Shown here piece by piece: positions 1 to 7,602 of a DNA stretch of 22,150 nt; positions within the stretch are counted from its first letter, which is position 1, and each line of letters begins with the position of its first letter. Position numbers and translations under genes: made by a program. Below the pieces are notes generated by a model that was not told where the DNA came from, made no database searches, and worked only from the letters and a program-made list of their open reading frames with translations. The stretch is taken from positions 1-22,150 of the forward strand of contig JACCQX010000188.1 of the NCBI GenBank assembly GCA_013813905.1, read 5' to 3'. The stretch is from Chloroflexota bacterium. GTDB lineage: Bacteria > Chloroflexota > Limnocylindria > Limnocylindrales > CSP1-4.

Positions 1-270
1 CCCGCGCCCGCCGTCATCTCCGTCGTCGTGGTGTCATCGTGGCCCGTAGACTGCAGGCCACCATGGACACGCGGCGATCCTGCTGCGTTCTCATCTTAGC
101 CTCGCGAGCCTGATATCGGCCGCCTCCTGCCAACCGACCGCGGATGTCACCCACGACCGCTCCTACCCAGAGGGTCTGCGACGGCATCTCCAGTTAGGTG
201 GGCGGCTGTGCCGCGTCATTCCTTCGTGGCGGCGACCTGCATCGGTCTGGCTGAGGAGTGGGCGCGGGAG

Positions 271-570
271 ATGGACCGAAGGATCGTGCCCATCATCCGC
301 GAGCCGGATCAACCCGAGCCAGGCGGCATCAGCGCTGCTTCGTCAGGTGCTCGTCGTCGTCACCTCTGACATGAACACTCGGCTGGTCAGCCTCGGTCTC
401 AAAGTCGAATGCGACCTACAGCATTCCTGCGCCCGGCGCAGCCGCAACTATCGGCCGAACTCAAGAACGGGGTAGGCGCGCACCTCTTCGATGGCGCTCC
501 GACGATGACCTACGACGATCGGCTGGACGACGTGCGCCAGGTGCTCCGAATCATCGATGAAGGACAGTGA
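271..570 (+). pseudogene. Degenerate coding stretch, unidentified
   Basis: I do not recognise this gene. Protein-like sequence appears in pieces in different frames. The frame of base 241 reads IGLAEEWAREMDRRIVPIIR around 241-300, with ATG at 271, but stops at TGA 367-369. The +1 frame carries VLVVVTSDMNTRLVSLGLKV around 340-400. From ATG 409 to TGA 568-570 the first frame resumes as a 53-residue ORF whose tail includes FDGAPTMTYDDRLDDVRQVL. Switching frames while staying protein-like suggests a gene broken by at least two frameshifts, or an error-rich contig end. Bases 1-270 show short conflicting open frames and no start with a convincing ribosome site. An intact 53-residue gene at 409-570 is the alternative. 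Confidence 0.25.
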
Positions 571-584
571 GCCGCAGAGCCCGG

Positions 585-917
585 TCAGGCGTGGCCGCCC
601 AGGGCGCCACCCGGTGGCATCCCGGCCATGCCGGTGCGATCTTCTTCGCTCTCCTCCTCGGGGAAGGGCTGCTCGGACGCGTCGCCATGTTCGACGGCCG
701 TGCCCCCGGCGCTCATGACCCCGGCACCGACCGTATCGGACGTGCCGCGTGCCTGGTCATTCTCGTGACCCGGTAGGGCGTCGAGCCTCTCGGATCCACC
801 CGATTCGGCCTCGTCGTCGAGTCCCAAGCCGGTGGTCTCCGGGGCACCGGGCCCGGCCGGGACCTCGGTCGGCCAGCCGGTGTAGTCATCGCGCTGCTGC
901 TGCTTGTCCTGTTCCAT
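585..917 (-). CDS. Small acidic, probably disordered hypothetical protein
   Basis: A 110-residue protein of unknown function. The start was set at the internal ATG (917 reading leftward) because GGAGG lies 7 bases upstream of it on the minus strand; a longer open frame to 989 has no such site. The sequence is rich in Gly, Glu, Asp, Pro and Ala, with an early DDYTGWPTEVP segment, an acidic EEESEED stretch near residue 90 and a Gly/Met-rich tail ending GGHA. It has no membrane segment, signal peptide or recognisable domain, and low complexity suggests an intrinsically disordered protein. It is the last of three minus-strand genes here; the 114 bases separating it from the SRPBCC gene hold a small inverted repeat (TGCGTC/GACGCA, 995-1009). 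Confidence 0.6.
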   Translation of the reverse strand: MEQDKQQQRDDYTGWPTEVPAGPGAPETTGLGLDDEAESGGSERLDALPGHENDQARGTSDTVGAGVMSAGGTAVEHGDASEQPFPEEESEEDRTGMAGMPPGGALGGHA

Positions 918-1031
918 GACGGCCTCCGTGACTATGGCCCAGGAGCATGCGCCGGCGGCGGCTACACGCGCTCCTCTCGCAAGCTGCACGGCGTTGCGTC
1001 CTCGACGCAGCCGGTCGTTCTGAGAGGCCGG

Positions 1032-1449
1032 TCAGCCGCCCCTGGTGTCGCCGGCAGCTAGACGCTGCAGGAAGTGGCGCCAGCCCTCCACGTGAGCTTT
1101 CCGGTCTTCCGCTTCGGTGAGTCCGTCGCCGTACGGCCCGTGCGTCAGCGCCAGGCGGGTGCCGCTACCGTCCAGAAGGGTCAGCTCGATGGAGACGAGC
1201 CGTTCCGGCAGATCCGGCTCTTCGTCCCAGGCCCAGGTGGAGGCCGAGTGCTCGGCCGGGATCCGCCACGGTGTACCTGCCACGCAGGTGCCTGTCCAGG
1301 GCTGGCCACGAAAGCGCGTACTCGCCTCCGACGCGTGGGTCCGTTTCAGCCTCCTGGGACCACCAGCGGCGCAACTCAGCTGGATCCGTGAGCCGCTGAT
1401 ACACGGTGTGCGGCGACACGTCCGGGAGATCCATCACCAAGGAAAGCAT
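1032..1449 (-). pseudogene. SRPBCC (AHSA1-like) domain gene with single-base frameshift
   Basis: Two overlapping minus-strand frames encode the two halves of one AHSA1/START-like ligand-binding domain. The N-terminal half (from ATG 1449) has the family pattern VYQRLTDPAELRRWW, followed by a Gly-Gly-Glu-Tyr turn and GRYTVADPGRALGL. The C-terminal half, in the next frame, resumes with TWAWDEEPDLPERLVSIEL and ends near EGWRHFLQRLAAG, typical of the last helix. Dropping one base near 1239 joins them as GRALGL-TWAWDEE, matching the family's usual R-L-x-F-T-W pattern. The joined product would be about 138 residues, normal for the family. It is either a recent pseudogene or a one-base assembly error. 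The ligand is unknown. Confidence 0.75.
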
Positions 1450-1515
1450 GTCGGGCCCAAGAGGGGATCTCCCTCACGGACTCTTCGCTGTCCCGCTGCA
1501 CAGCGTTCCCTCTTG

Positions 1516-2307
1516 TCAGGGCACGGTAGGACCGCAGGTGCCGACCGCGGTGTCCAGCACCTCGACCTCGTCCGCGGCGATGTCGATGCGCAGGTCGGTC
1601 CAACGCTGATTGTTGTCCTCGCGCTGCTCCAGGAAATCGCTGAGTGGATCCACCGTGGAGCACATCCGGTAGACGCCTGGCTTGAGGCCCGTCACGTCCA
1701 TCCATTGATGTGCGAACGCCGGTGGGTAGTCGTCGCCGTAGCCGACCGAGAGCCCCATCCGGACGGACATGTCGTCAGCGCGTCCACAGGCCTCCGCGCC
1801 GTACACCGGCGATCCGGGTGTGCCAGCGGGCGGACGTGGCTTGCGAGTGGAGTCCAGAAGGCAGTAGCCCAGCTTGCGCAGGCCATACGCGTCGCCGTCC
1901 TGCTCACCCGGCTGGTACAGATTCAGCAGCATGAACTGGCGGATGTGCCAATGATCGTGGCCATCGCCGTTGTGGAACATCGTTGCTGGCGTCGAGCGCG
2001 ACCGCCACGTCCCATCCGATCGACGGATCCTCTGTTTGACCTGCATCAGTCCGTCGGAGGGGTCGGCCCTGCGGCCGCGTGCTTCGAGCGGACCTTCACC
2101 GACATTCCAGCCGATGGTGCCGAAGCGGAGTCGCGTCCGTTCACTGGCAGTGGTGACGAGGTCGAAACCGTAGAGCCGGGCCATCTTCATGTCCGGCAGC
2201 AGATCGCGTGCGAGGCTGCCCGCCGGTCGCTCAGCGGCGGTAGCAGTGGCCACCAGCCCGACCAGCAACCCGGCCGCGACGAGCAAAGTGGTGACGGTGC
2301 GTCTCAT
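1516..2307 (-). CDS. Lysyl oxidase family protein, secreted
   Basis: A 263-residue protein resembling copper-dependent lysyl oxidases, which deaminate lysine side chains to aldehydes using a lysyl-tyrosyl quinone cofactor. Residues 1-25 form a signal peptide (basic MRR, hydrophobic core, A-T-A-A end). The copper site HxHxH is visible as H117-D-H119-W-H121. K145 in RKLGYCLLDS and Y194 in the YGDDYPPAFAHQWMDVT region align with the animal cofactor residues by local pattern. The C-terminal LKPGVYRM followed by EDNNQ also fits the family. GGGAGG sits 7 bases before the ATG, and a promoter lies at 2362-2390. It acts outside the membrane; its substrate is unknown. Family membership is well supported, activity is inferred. 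Confidence 0.85.
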   Translation of the reverse strand: MRRTVTTLLVAAGLLVGLVATATAAERPAGSLARDLLPDMKMARLYGFDLVTTASERTRLRFGTIGWNVGEGPLEARGRRADPSDGLMQVKQRIRRSDGTWRSRSTPATMFHNGDGHDHWHIRQFMLLNLYQPGEQDGDAYGLRKLGYCLLDSTRKPRPPAGTPGSPVYGAEACGRADDMSVRMGLSVGYGDDYPPAFAHQWMDVTGLKPGVYRMCSTVDPLSDFLEQREDNNQRWTDLRIDIAADEVEVLDTAVGTCGPTVP

Positions 2308-2361
2308 GTCGATCCTCCCCAGTGCCTGTGCCGGCCCCTGACCCGGCTCGTCGGCCTGAGC

Positions 2362-2390
2362 ATCCTAGCCGTGTCCTCTTCGCATGGCAA
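2362..2390 (-). promoter_or_regulatory. Sigma-70-type promoter for the lysyl oxidase gene
   Basis: On the minus strand the -35 element TTGCCA (2385-2390) and the -10 element TAGGAT (2362-2367) are separated by exactly 17 bases. The -10 lies 54 bases before the lysyl oxidase ATG, leaving a short leader containing the GGGGAGG ribosome site. This is the best-matching housekeeping promoter I found in the window. Confidence 0.55.
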
Positions 2391-2493
2391 TCACGGACAA
2401 GCGGAAGCGCGCTCAGCAGACGGTGGACGGCGCTCCCAGGCGAAGCCCCGCTTGCCGCCGGTGCGAGTCCGGCTCTGCGTCACCGCGAGCCGC

Positions 2494-2502
2494 TGCTATC
2501 AT
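2494..2502 (+). promoter_or_regulatory. Candidate extended -10 promoter for the purine operon
   Basis: TGC followed by TATCAT (2497-2502) makes an extended -10 element with five of six matches to TATAAT, in an otherwise GC-rich stretch. The base run 17 upstream (TCTGCG) is a poor -35, which an extended -10 can tolerate. Initiation near 2509 would give a leader of about 185 bases before purA, long enough for the leader-peptide and hairpin features noted separately. No known riboswitch pattern was recognised in the leader. Confidence 0.4.
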
Positions 2503-2554
2503 CCGACCTTACGAAGCCCGCGGGCCGTGCCCGCATCCCGTGAGGGAGGAGCCG

Positions 2555-2587
2555 TTGCTCGAGGACGGGGCTGCGTCGGTCCTGTGA
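2555..2587 (+). CDS. Possible 10-codon leader peptide upstream of purA
   Basis: A very short frame starting with TTG reads MLEDGAASVL and stops at TGA 2585-2587. It is preceded by AGGGAGGA (2543-2550), one of the strongest ribosome-site matches in the window, with 5 bases between GGAGG and the TTG. The ribosome site itself has no other assigned gene, which is the main reason to list it. In-frame GTG 2540 would give a 15-residue version starting before the purine-rich run. The frame ends about 30 bases before the palindrome at 2618-2635. Function as a translated leader is inference; it could be chance. Confidence 0.3.
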   Translation: MLEDGAASVL

Positions 2588-2617
2588 GGCCGCAGCGCAC
2601 CTTCGCCCAGGGGTCTC

Positions 2618-2635
2618 GCCCGGCGATCGCCGGGC
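2618..2635. repeat. 18-base perfect palindrome in the purA leader
   Basis: GCCCGGCGATCGCCGGGC is its own reverse complement. As RNA it can fold as a 7-base-pair GC stem closed by GATC. As DNA it is a good shape for a dimeric repressor site. It lies about 58 bases before the purA start and has no following U run, so it does not look like a standard terminator. The roles of operator and leader hairpin cannot be separated by sequence alone. Confidence 0.5.
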
Positions 2636-2693
2636 CGTCGGCGCCACTCCCTACCCTGTGGCGGGCACGACATGATCCAGGGGCTCGACGCTG

Positions 2694-4016
2694 ATGCCGG
2701 CCACCGTGGTCGTCGGGCTCCAGTGGGGCGACGAAGGCAAGGGCAAGACCACCGACCTGCTCGCCCGATCGGTCTCGCTGGTCGTGCGCTACCAGGGCGG
2801 TGACAACGCCGGTCACACCGTGGTCGTGGGCGACGAGGTCTTCAAGCTCCATCTCGTACCTTCCGGCGTGCTGCATCCGCATATCACGCCGGTCATCGGC
2901 TCCGGCGTGGTGGTCAATCCCCGGATCCTCCTCGACGAGATCGCCATGCTCGAGGAGCGCGGCGTCGACACATCTCGCGTCCGGGTCAGCCGAGCCGCGC
3001 ACGTGATCATGCCCTACCACGTGGAGCTGGACCGGGCCGCCGAAGCTCGCCTCGACAACGAGGGCATCGGCACCACGCGGCGCGGCATCGGGCCGGCCTA
3101 CGCCGATCGTGCCTGGCGCACGGGCATCCGCATGGGCGACCTTCTGCGACCCGCCACGCTGCGTCAGAAGCTGGCGCGCGTCCTGCCCGAACGCAACGCC
3201 ATCCTGCACGAGACCTTCGGCCTGCCGGCCTTCGAGCTGGATGCGATCCAGGCCGACGCGGTCGCCTGGGGCGAGCAGCTGACCCACCGCGTGGTGGACA
3301 CCGTGGGCCTCGTGCAGGGCGCCCTGGCGAACGGCGAACACGTCCTCCTGGAGGGCGCCCAGGGCACGCTCCTCGACCTGGACCATGGGACCTACCCCTT
3401 CGTCACGAGCAGCAACCCCACTGCCGGCGGAGCCTGCAACGGGGGCGGGGTCGGTCCGCGGCAGATCGGCCAGGTCATCGGCGTCATGAAGGCCTACTCC
3501 ACGCGCGTCGGATCGGGGCCCTTCCCCACAGAGCTCGGGGATGAGCCGGGGCGCCATCTCTTGGAGAAGGGCCGCGAGTTCGGTACCACCACCGGCCGGC
3601 GCCGGCGCTGCGGCTGGTTCGACGCCGCGACGCTGCCCTACGCGGTGGCCGTCAACTCCGTGAGCAGCATCATGCTCAACAAGCTGGACATCCTCTCGGG
3701 CTTGCCCGAGATCAAGCTCTGCACCGGGTATCGGGTCGACGGCGTGAGCGCCACGTGGCCGCTGGAGGTGGACGACCTGGAAAGGGCCCAACCCGTCTAC
3801 GAGACCTTCGCTGGCTGGGACGCGGATCTCAGCGGGATCCGCCGCATGTCCGAGCTGCCGGCAGCCGCCGCCGCATACGTCGATGTGCTGGAGGAGCTGG
3901 CCGGCGTGCCCATCGCGCTGGTCAGCGTCGGCCCGGAGCGAAACCAGACGATCGTGAGAGGGCCCGTAGACGGGGTCAGGGAGTTGGCCGGTGCGCTGGA
4001 GTCCGTGGCGGGATGA
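2694..4016 (+). CDS. purA: Adenylosuccinate synthetase
   Basis: This 440-residue cytoplasmic enzyme joins IMP and aspartate with GTP hydrolysis to make adenylosuccinate, the first committed step to AMP. The N-terminal GTP loop GDEGKGK is at residues 12-18 with catalytic Asp13, and His41 lies in NAGHTVV, the same positions as in the classical enzyme. The switch-like TTTGRRRRCGWFD segment (around residues 302-314), LNKLDILSG and the C-terminal SVGPERNQTI are all present. Length is normal for the family. The start ATG fits the usual N-terminus, with AGGGG about 10 bases upstream. It is the first gene of the operon; purB downstream completes the route to AMP. Its last codons lie inside a 38-base tandem duplication, and its TGA overlaps the ATG of a minigene. 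Confidence 0.97.
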   Translation: MPATVVVGLQWGDEGKGKTTDLLARSVSLVVRYQGGDNAGHTVVVGDEVFKLHLVPSGVLHPHITPVIGSGVVVNPRILLDEIAMLEERGVDTSRVRVSRAAHVIMPYHVELDRAAEARLDNEGIGTTRRGIGPAYADRAWRTGIRMGDLLRPATLRQKLARVLPERNAILHETFGLPAFELDAIQADAVAWGEQLTHRVVDTVGLVQGALANGEHVLLEGAQGTLLDLDHGTYPFVTSSNPTAGGACNGGGVGPRQIGQVIGVMKAYSTRVGSGPFPTELGDEPGRHLLEKGREFGTTTGRRRRCGWFDAATLPYAVAVNSVSSIMLNKLDILSGLPEIKLCTGYRVDGVSATWPLEVDDLERAQPVYETFAGWDADLSGIRRMSELPAAAAAYVDVLEELAGVPIALVSVGPERNQTIVRGPVDGVRELAGALESVAG

Positions 4017-4058
4017 CGACGTTGGCTGGTGCGCTGGAGTCCGTGGCGAGATGACGGC
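3983..4058 (+). repeat. 38-base tandem duplication at the purA/purD junction
   Basis: Two adjacent 38-base units (3983-4020 and 4021-4058) match at 35 of 38 positions. Each contains the end of purA (coding LAGALESVA), a GGAG ribosome site and an ATGAC start/stop overlap. The first unit's ATG (4013) starts a minigene; the second's ATG (4051) starts purD. Three substitutions show that the duplication is not brand new. Confidence 0.9.
4013..4054 (+). CDS. 13-codon minigene between purA and purD
   Basis: The frame reads MTTLAGALESVAR and stops at TGA 4052-4054. Its ATG overlaps the purA TGA (ATGA, 4013-4016) and its own TGA overlaps the purD ATG (ATGA, 4051-4054), so ribosomes could pass purA to minigene to purD by termination-reinitiation. 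It arose from the tandem duplication: LAGALESVA repeats the PurA C-terminus, and the ATG is probably the ancestral purD start. GGAG lies 11 bases upstream. The peptide probably has no function of its own; its role, if any, is preserving coupling. Confidence 0.5.
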   Translation: MTTLAGALESVAR

Positions 4059-5367
4059 GCCGCAGCGGATCCTCGTGATGGGCTCAGGCGGTCGCGAGCA
4101 TGCCCTCGCCTGGTCTCTATCCCGCGATCCGGGCGTCGCTGAGGTCATCGTGGCGCCGGGCAACCCAGGCATGAAGGATGTCGCCACGATCCGTCCGGCG
4201 GCAGCGTCCGACGACCGCATGGCCGCGATCGCCCAAGAACTGGAGGTGGACCTGGTCGTGGTCGGACCGGAGGGGCCCCTGGTCGCTGGCGTCGCGGATC
4301 ACCTGGCCCGGCGGGGCATCCCGGTCTTCGGGCCGGGCCGCGACGCCGCGCGTCTGGAAGGCAGCAAGGCCTACTGCCGGGACGTGGCCCAGGCAGCCGG
4401 TGTCCCCATGGCCGTCGGAGCTGCCTTCGAGGATGACGAAGAGGGCGCCATCGACCTCAGCCGGCGGCTCGGTGCCCCGGTGGTCATCAAGGCCGACGGC
4501 CTGGCCGGGGGCAAGGGCGTGACCGTCTGCGCGACGCTGACCGAGGCGGAGGCGGCTATCCGCGCCTGTCGCCCGAGGTTCGGCCTGGCCGCGCGGCGCG
4601 TCGTGGTGGAGCGGGCGCTCAGCGGTAGGGAGGCGAGCGTCATCGCCATCACGGACGGCGCCTCGCTGCTGGCCCTGCCCGCGGCGCGCGACCACAAGCG
4701 CCTCGGTGACGACGACACCGGCCCCAACACAGGCGGCATGGGTGTCTACTCGCCGCTGCCCGATCTGCCCGATGGCCAGGCGGCGGCACTCATGGAGCGG
4801 TTCCATCGACCCATCCTGGGCGAGCTGGCTCGCCGCGGGATCCGTTACCACGGCGCCCTCTACGCCGGACTGATGCTCACCGACGACGGCCCGTACCTGC
4901 TGGAGTGCAACGTCCGCTTCGGCGATCCCGAGACCCAGGCGCTGCTGCCGCGGCTCTCCACGCCGCTGGCGCCGCTGCTGTTGGGTGCAAGTAACGGGCG
5001 CCTGGCCCGAGTCGCGGCGGCGGCTGGCCTCGCGGAGGGGCGCATCCCGGGCGAGGGTGCGACGGTGGGCGTGGTCCTGGCCGCGGCGGGCTACCCCCTC
5101 GAGCCGCGTCTGGGCGACCCGATCCTCGGCGGTGACAGCCCGTGGGCGGTCAGCGCACTGACCTTCTGGTCAGGCGTTCGCCGGTCGCAGGGCGCGCTGG
5201 TCACCAACGGTGGCCGCGTGGCTACGATCGTCGGCCGGGGAGCATCGCTGGAAGAAGCGGCGGCTGCGGCCTATCGCGCCAGCGACGCGATCACCTTCCC
5301 CGGCCGGCAGCTGCGTCGCGACATCGGCCGGGTGGGATCGTTCGCGGCAGGGGCGGGACGCCCGTGA
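4051..5367 (+). CDS. purD: Phosphoribosylamine-glycine ligase (GAR synthetase)
   Basis: This 438-residue cytoplasmic ATP-grasp enzyme joins phosphoribosylamine and glycine to form GAR, the second step of purine synthesis. The N-terminal GSGGREHALAW motif, the ATP-grasp core with VVIKADGLAGGKGV, the DHKRLGDDDTGPNTGGMG loop and the metal-binding LECNVRFGDPETQ are present and in the family order. The C-terminal domain is complete. The ATG at 4051 was chosen because MTAPQRILVMGSGG is the normal family start; an earlier ATG (3991) would add 20 residues read from the duplicated DNA. GGAG lies 11 bases upstream in the second repeat unit. The TGA overlaps the GTG start of purB (GTGA). Confidence 0.96.
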   Translation: MTAPQRILVMGSGGREHALAWSLSRDPGVAEVIVAPGNPGMKDVATIRPAAASDDRMAAIAQELEVDLVVVGPEGPLVAGVADHLARRGIPVFGPGRDAARLEGSKAYCRDVAQAAGVPMAVGAAFEDDEEGAIDLSRRLGAPVVIKADGLAGGKGVTVCATLTEAEAAIRACRPRFGLAARRVVVERALSGREASVIAITDGASLLALPAARDHKRLGDDDTGPNTGGMGVYSPLPDLPDGQAAALMERFHRPILGELARRGIRYHGALYAGLMLTDDGPYLLECNVRFGDPETQALLPRLSTPLAPLLLGASNGRLARVAAAAGLAEGRIPGEGATVGVVLAAAGYPLEPRLGDPILGGDSPWAVSALTFWSGVRRSQGALVTNGGRVATIVGRGASLEEAAAAAYRASDAITFPGRQLRRDIGRVGSFAAGAGRP

Positions 5368-6686
5368 TCCCGCGCTACACCCTGCCGGGGATGGGCGCCG
5401 CCTGGACCGACCAGGCGCGGTTCGAGGCGATGCTGCGCGTGGAGATCGCCGTCCTGCGCGCACAGGCGGACCGGGGTCTCGTGCCGGTGGAAGCCGTCCG
5501 CGCCATCGAGGCGCACGCCCGGGTCGACAGGGACCGCATCGCCGAGCTCGAAGGCACCACGGATCATGACGTGATCGCCTTCGTGTCGCAGGTCTCGGAG
5601 ACCATCGGCGAGCACGGGCGCTGGCTTCACTTCGGGCTGACCAGCAGCGACGTGGTCGATACCGCGCTGGCGCTCCAGTGCCGCGTCGCCGCGAAGCGGC
5701 TGCTCGAGGACCTGGACCGACTCCTTCAGACCTTGGTGACGCGCGCCAGGGAGCATGCCAGCACCGTGATGATGGGCCGCACCCACTCGGTGCACGCCGA
5801 GCCGATCACCTTTGGCCTGAAGCTGGCCTCCTGGGCCTTCGAGGTCGATCGAGACCGCGCAAGGCTGCGTGCGGCGGCGGACGACCTGGCCACGGGCAAG
5901 ATCTCCGGACCGGTAGGCAGCTATTCCACGGTCGATCCGGCCATCGAGAGCGAGGCGCTTGCGGAGCTGGGCCTCACGCCGGACCCCGTGAGCACCCAGA
6001 TCGTGCAGCGGGACCGGCATGCCGCGTTCCTGGCGGCCATCGCCGTCACCGGCGGCTCCATCGAGCGCTTCGCGACGGAGATACGAAACCTCCAGCACAC
6101 GGAGATCGCGGAGGTCCAGGAGGCGTTCCGCAGCGGCCAGAAGGGTTCCAGTGCGATGCCCCACAAGCGCAATCCGATCCTGGCCGAGCGGCTGGCCGGC
6201 ATGGCGCGGCTGCTGCGCGGATACGCCCACGCGGCGCTGGAGGACCAGGCGCTGTGGCACGAGCGGGACATCAGCCACTCATCCGTGGAGCGCGTGGCAC
6301 TGCCCGGCGCCACGATCCTCCTCGACTACATGCTGGTCCGTTTCCGGGGCCTGGTCGAGGACCTGATCGTCCGTCCGGAGCGGATGCGCGAGAACATCGA
6401 GCGCGGCCTGGGCCTGTGGGCCAGCGGAGGGGTGCTCAGCGCGCTGATCAGGCCCGGCGGCCTGTCGCGCGAGGCCGCCTATGCCGTGGTCCAGCGGGCT
6501 GCCCTGCGGGCCTCGGATGAGCGGCGCCACTTCCGCCAGCTCATCGAGGCGGACGTCGACGCGACCGATGCGCTGCCCGGAGACGCGCTCGCGGACTGCT
6601 TCGACGAGGGCCGCCTGCTCCAGCACGTGCCGGCCATCATGGCTCGACTGGACCGGCTCTCCAGGGAGGTCCACGTTGCCCGCTGA
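5364..6686 (+). CDS. purB: Adenylosuccinate lyase
   Basis: This 440-residue fumarase-superfamily lyase releases fumarate twice in purine metabolism: from SAICAR to give AICAR and from adenylosuccinate to give AMP. It thus serves both the IMP route and the PurA branch of this operon. Family landmarks are TSSDVVDTAL, GRTHSVHAEP (general acid His near 141) and the flexible signature loop SSAMPHKRNP with catalytic Ser around 262-263. The GTG start (5364) overlaps the purD stop by four bases and gives VIPRYTLPGM, the normal family N-terminus; the frame stays open upstream only as a shadow of purD. The 3' end overlaps purC by 11 bases. Confidence 0.96.
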   Translation: MIPRYTLPGMGAAWTDQARFEAMLRVEIAVLRAQADRGLVPVEAVRAIEAHARVDRDRIAELEGTTDHDVIAFVSQVSETIGEHGRWLHFGLTSSDVVDTALALQCRVAAKRLLEDLDRLLQTLVTRAREHASTVMMGRTHSVHAEPITFGLKLASWAFEVDRDRARLRAAADDLATGKISGPVGSYSTVDPAIESEALAELGLTPDPVSTQIVQRDRHAAFLAAIAVTGGSIERFATEIRNLQHTEIAEVQEAFRSGQKGSSAMPHKRNPILAERLAGMARLLRGYAHAALEDQALWHERDISHSSVERVALPGATILLDYMLVRFRGLVEDLIVRPERMRENIERGLGLWASGGVLSALIRPGGLSREAAYAVVQRAALRASDERRHFRQLIEADVDATDALPGDALADCFDEGRLLQHVPAIMARLDRLSREVHVAR

Positions 6687-7602
6687 GCTCGCCACTGGCT
6701 TCCTTCGTTCGGGCAAGGTGCGCGACCTGTACGCATTGGACGGGGATCGACTGCTGCTCATCGCCTCGGATCGCATCAGCGCCTTCGACGTGGTGCTGCC
6801 GACGCCCATCCCGGACAAGGGCCGCGTGCTGACCGGCCTCTCCCGCTTCTGGTTCCGGGCGACGGATGCCGCGGGCATCGTGCCGAACCACGTGCTGGGC
6901 ACGGACCCGCGAGATCTGCCGCCGGCATTCCGCGACGCGGGCCCGGATCTGACGGGGCGGCTGATGATCTGCCGCCGCGCCCGGCCGCTGCCGGTGGAGA
7001 TCATCGTTCGGGGCTATCTCTCCGGCAGCGGCTGGAAGGATTACCGCCGGACCGGCGCGGTGTGCGGCCTACCACTGCCCGCCGGCCTGCACGAGAGCGA
7101 CCAGCTCGCGGGGCCGCTCTTCACGCCCTCGACCAAGGCGGAGGTGGGGCACGACGAGAACATCGACTTCGACGCGGTCGTAGGGCTGCTGGGGGAGGAG
7201 GTCGCCGAGCGAGCGCGCGAGATCGCCCTGGCGCTGTATCGCTTCGGGGCGGCGCACGCGGCGGATCGCGGCATCATCCTGGCCGACACCAAGTTCGAGC
7301 TTGGTCTGGTCGATGACGGGGTGGGCGGCGAGGCTCTGATCCTCATCGACGAGGTGATGACGCCCGACTCCAGCCGCTTCTGGGACGCCAACGACTACGA
7401 GCCCGGGCGTCCGCAGGCCTCCTTCGACAAGCAATTCGTGCGCGACTGGCTCGAGGACCAGCCCTGGGACAAGACACCGCCCGCACCGACACTGCCGGCC
7501 GAGGTGGTCGAGGGCACTCGTGCCCGCTACGTCGAGGCCTTCGAGCGGATCACCGGCGGCTCGTTCGAGCGCTATCTGCGGGAAGACCGTATCGACTCAT
7601 GA
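6676..7602 (+). CDS. purC: SAICAR synthase
   Basis: This 308-residue enzyme condenses CAIR with aspartate using ATP to make SAICAR. Seen in the sequence are GKVRDLYAL near the N-terminus, ASDRISAFDVVLPTPIPDKG, the VEIIVRGYLSGSGWKDY segment, DTKFELGL and IDEVMTPDSSRFW. The length matches the longer SAICAR synthase type (about 300 residues) rather than the 235-240-residue type. The TTG start was chosen because AGGGAGGT lies 5 bases before it and the next residues (PAELATGFLRSGKVRDLY) match the usual start; no ATG or GTG fits. The gene begins inside the purB end and its TGA overlaps purS (ATGA). Its substrate CAIR needs PurE or PurK/PurE, not encoded here. Confidence 0.95.
   Translation: MPAELATGFLRSGKVRDLYALDGDRLLLIASDRISAFDVVLPTPIPDKGRVLTGLSRFWFRATDAAGIVPNHVLGTDPRDLPPAFRDAGPDLTGRLMICRRARPLPVEIIVRGYLSGSGWKDYRRTGAVCGLPLPAGLHESDQLAGPLFTPSTKAEVGHDENIDFDAVVGLLGEEVAERAREIALALYRFGAAHAADRGIILADTKFELGLVDDGVGGEALILIDEVMTPDSSRFWDANDYEPGRPQASFDKQFVRDWLEDQPWDKTPPAPTLPAEVVEGTRARYVEAFERITGGSFERYLREDRIDS

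Noticed and set aside
2457..2473. tRNA T-arm-like stem-loop (GCCGG TGCGAGT CCGGC)
   Set aside because: The 5-base-pair stem and near-consensus loop look right, but no matching 7-base acceptor pairing, anticodon arm or D arm could be found upstream at tRNA distance.
2622..2629. GCGATCGC octamer resembling the cyanobacterial HIP1 element
   Set aside because: A single copy inside a larger palindrome; I saw no enrichment elsewhere, and the gene content is not cyanobacterial.
2509..2693. Purine or PRPP riboswitch in the purA leader
   Set aside because: I could not find the conserved three-way-junction or loop sequences of purine-type or PRPP/ykkC-type riboswitches, and the only stable stem is the simple palindrome at 2618-2635.
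1117..2694. 525-residue plus-strand frame running into purA
   Set aside because: It is the antisense shadow of the lysyl oxidase and SRPBCC genes, lacks domains, and the opposite strand has clear family motifs, ribosome sites and a promoter.
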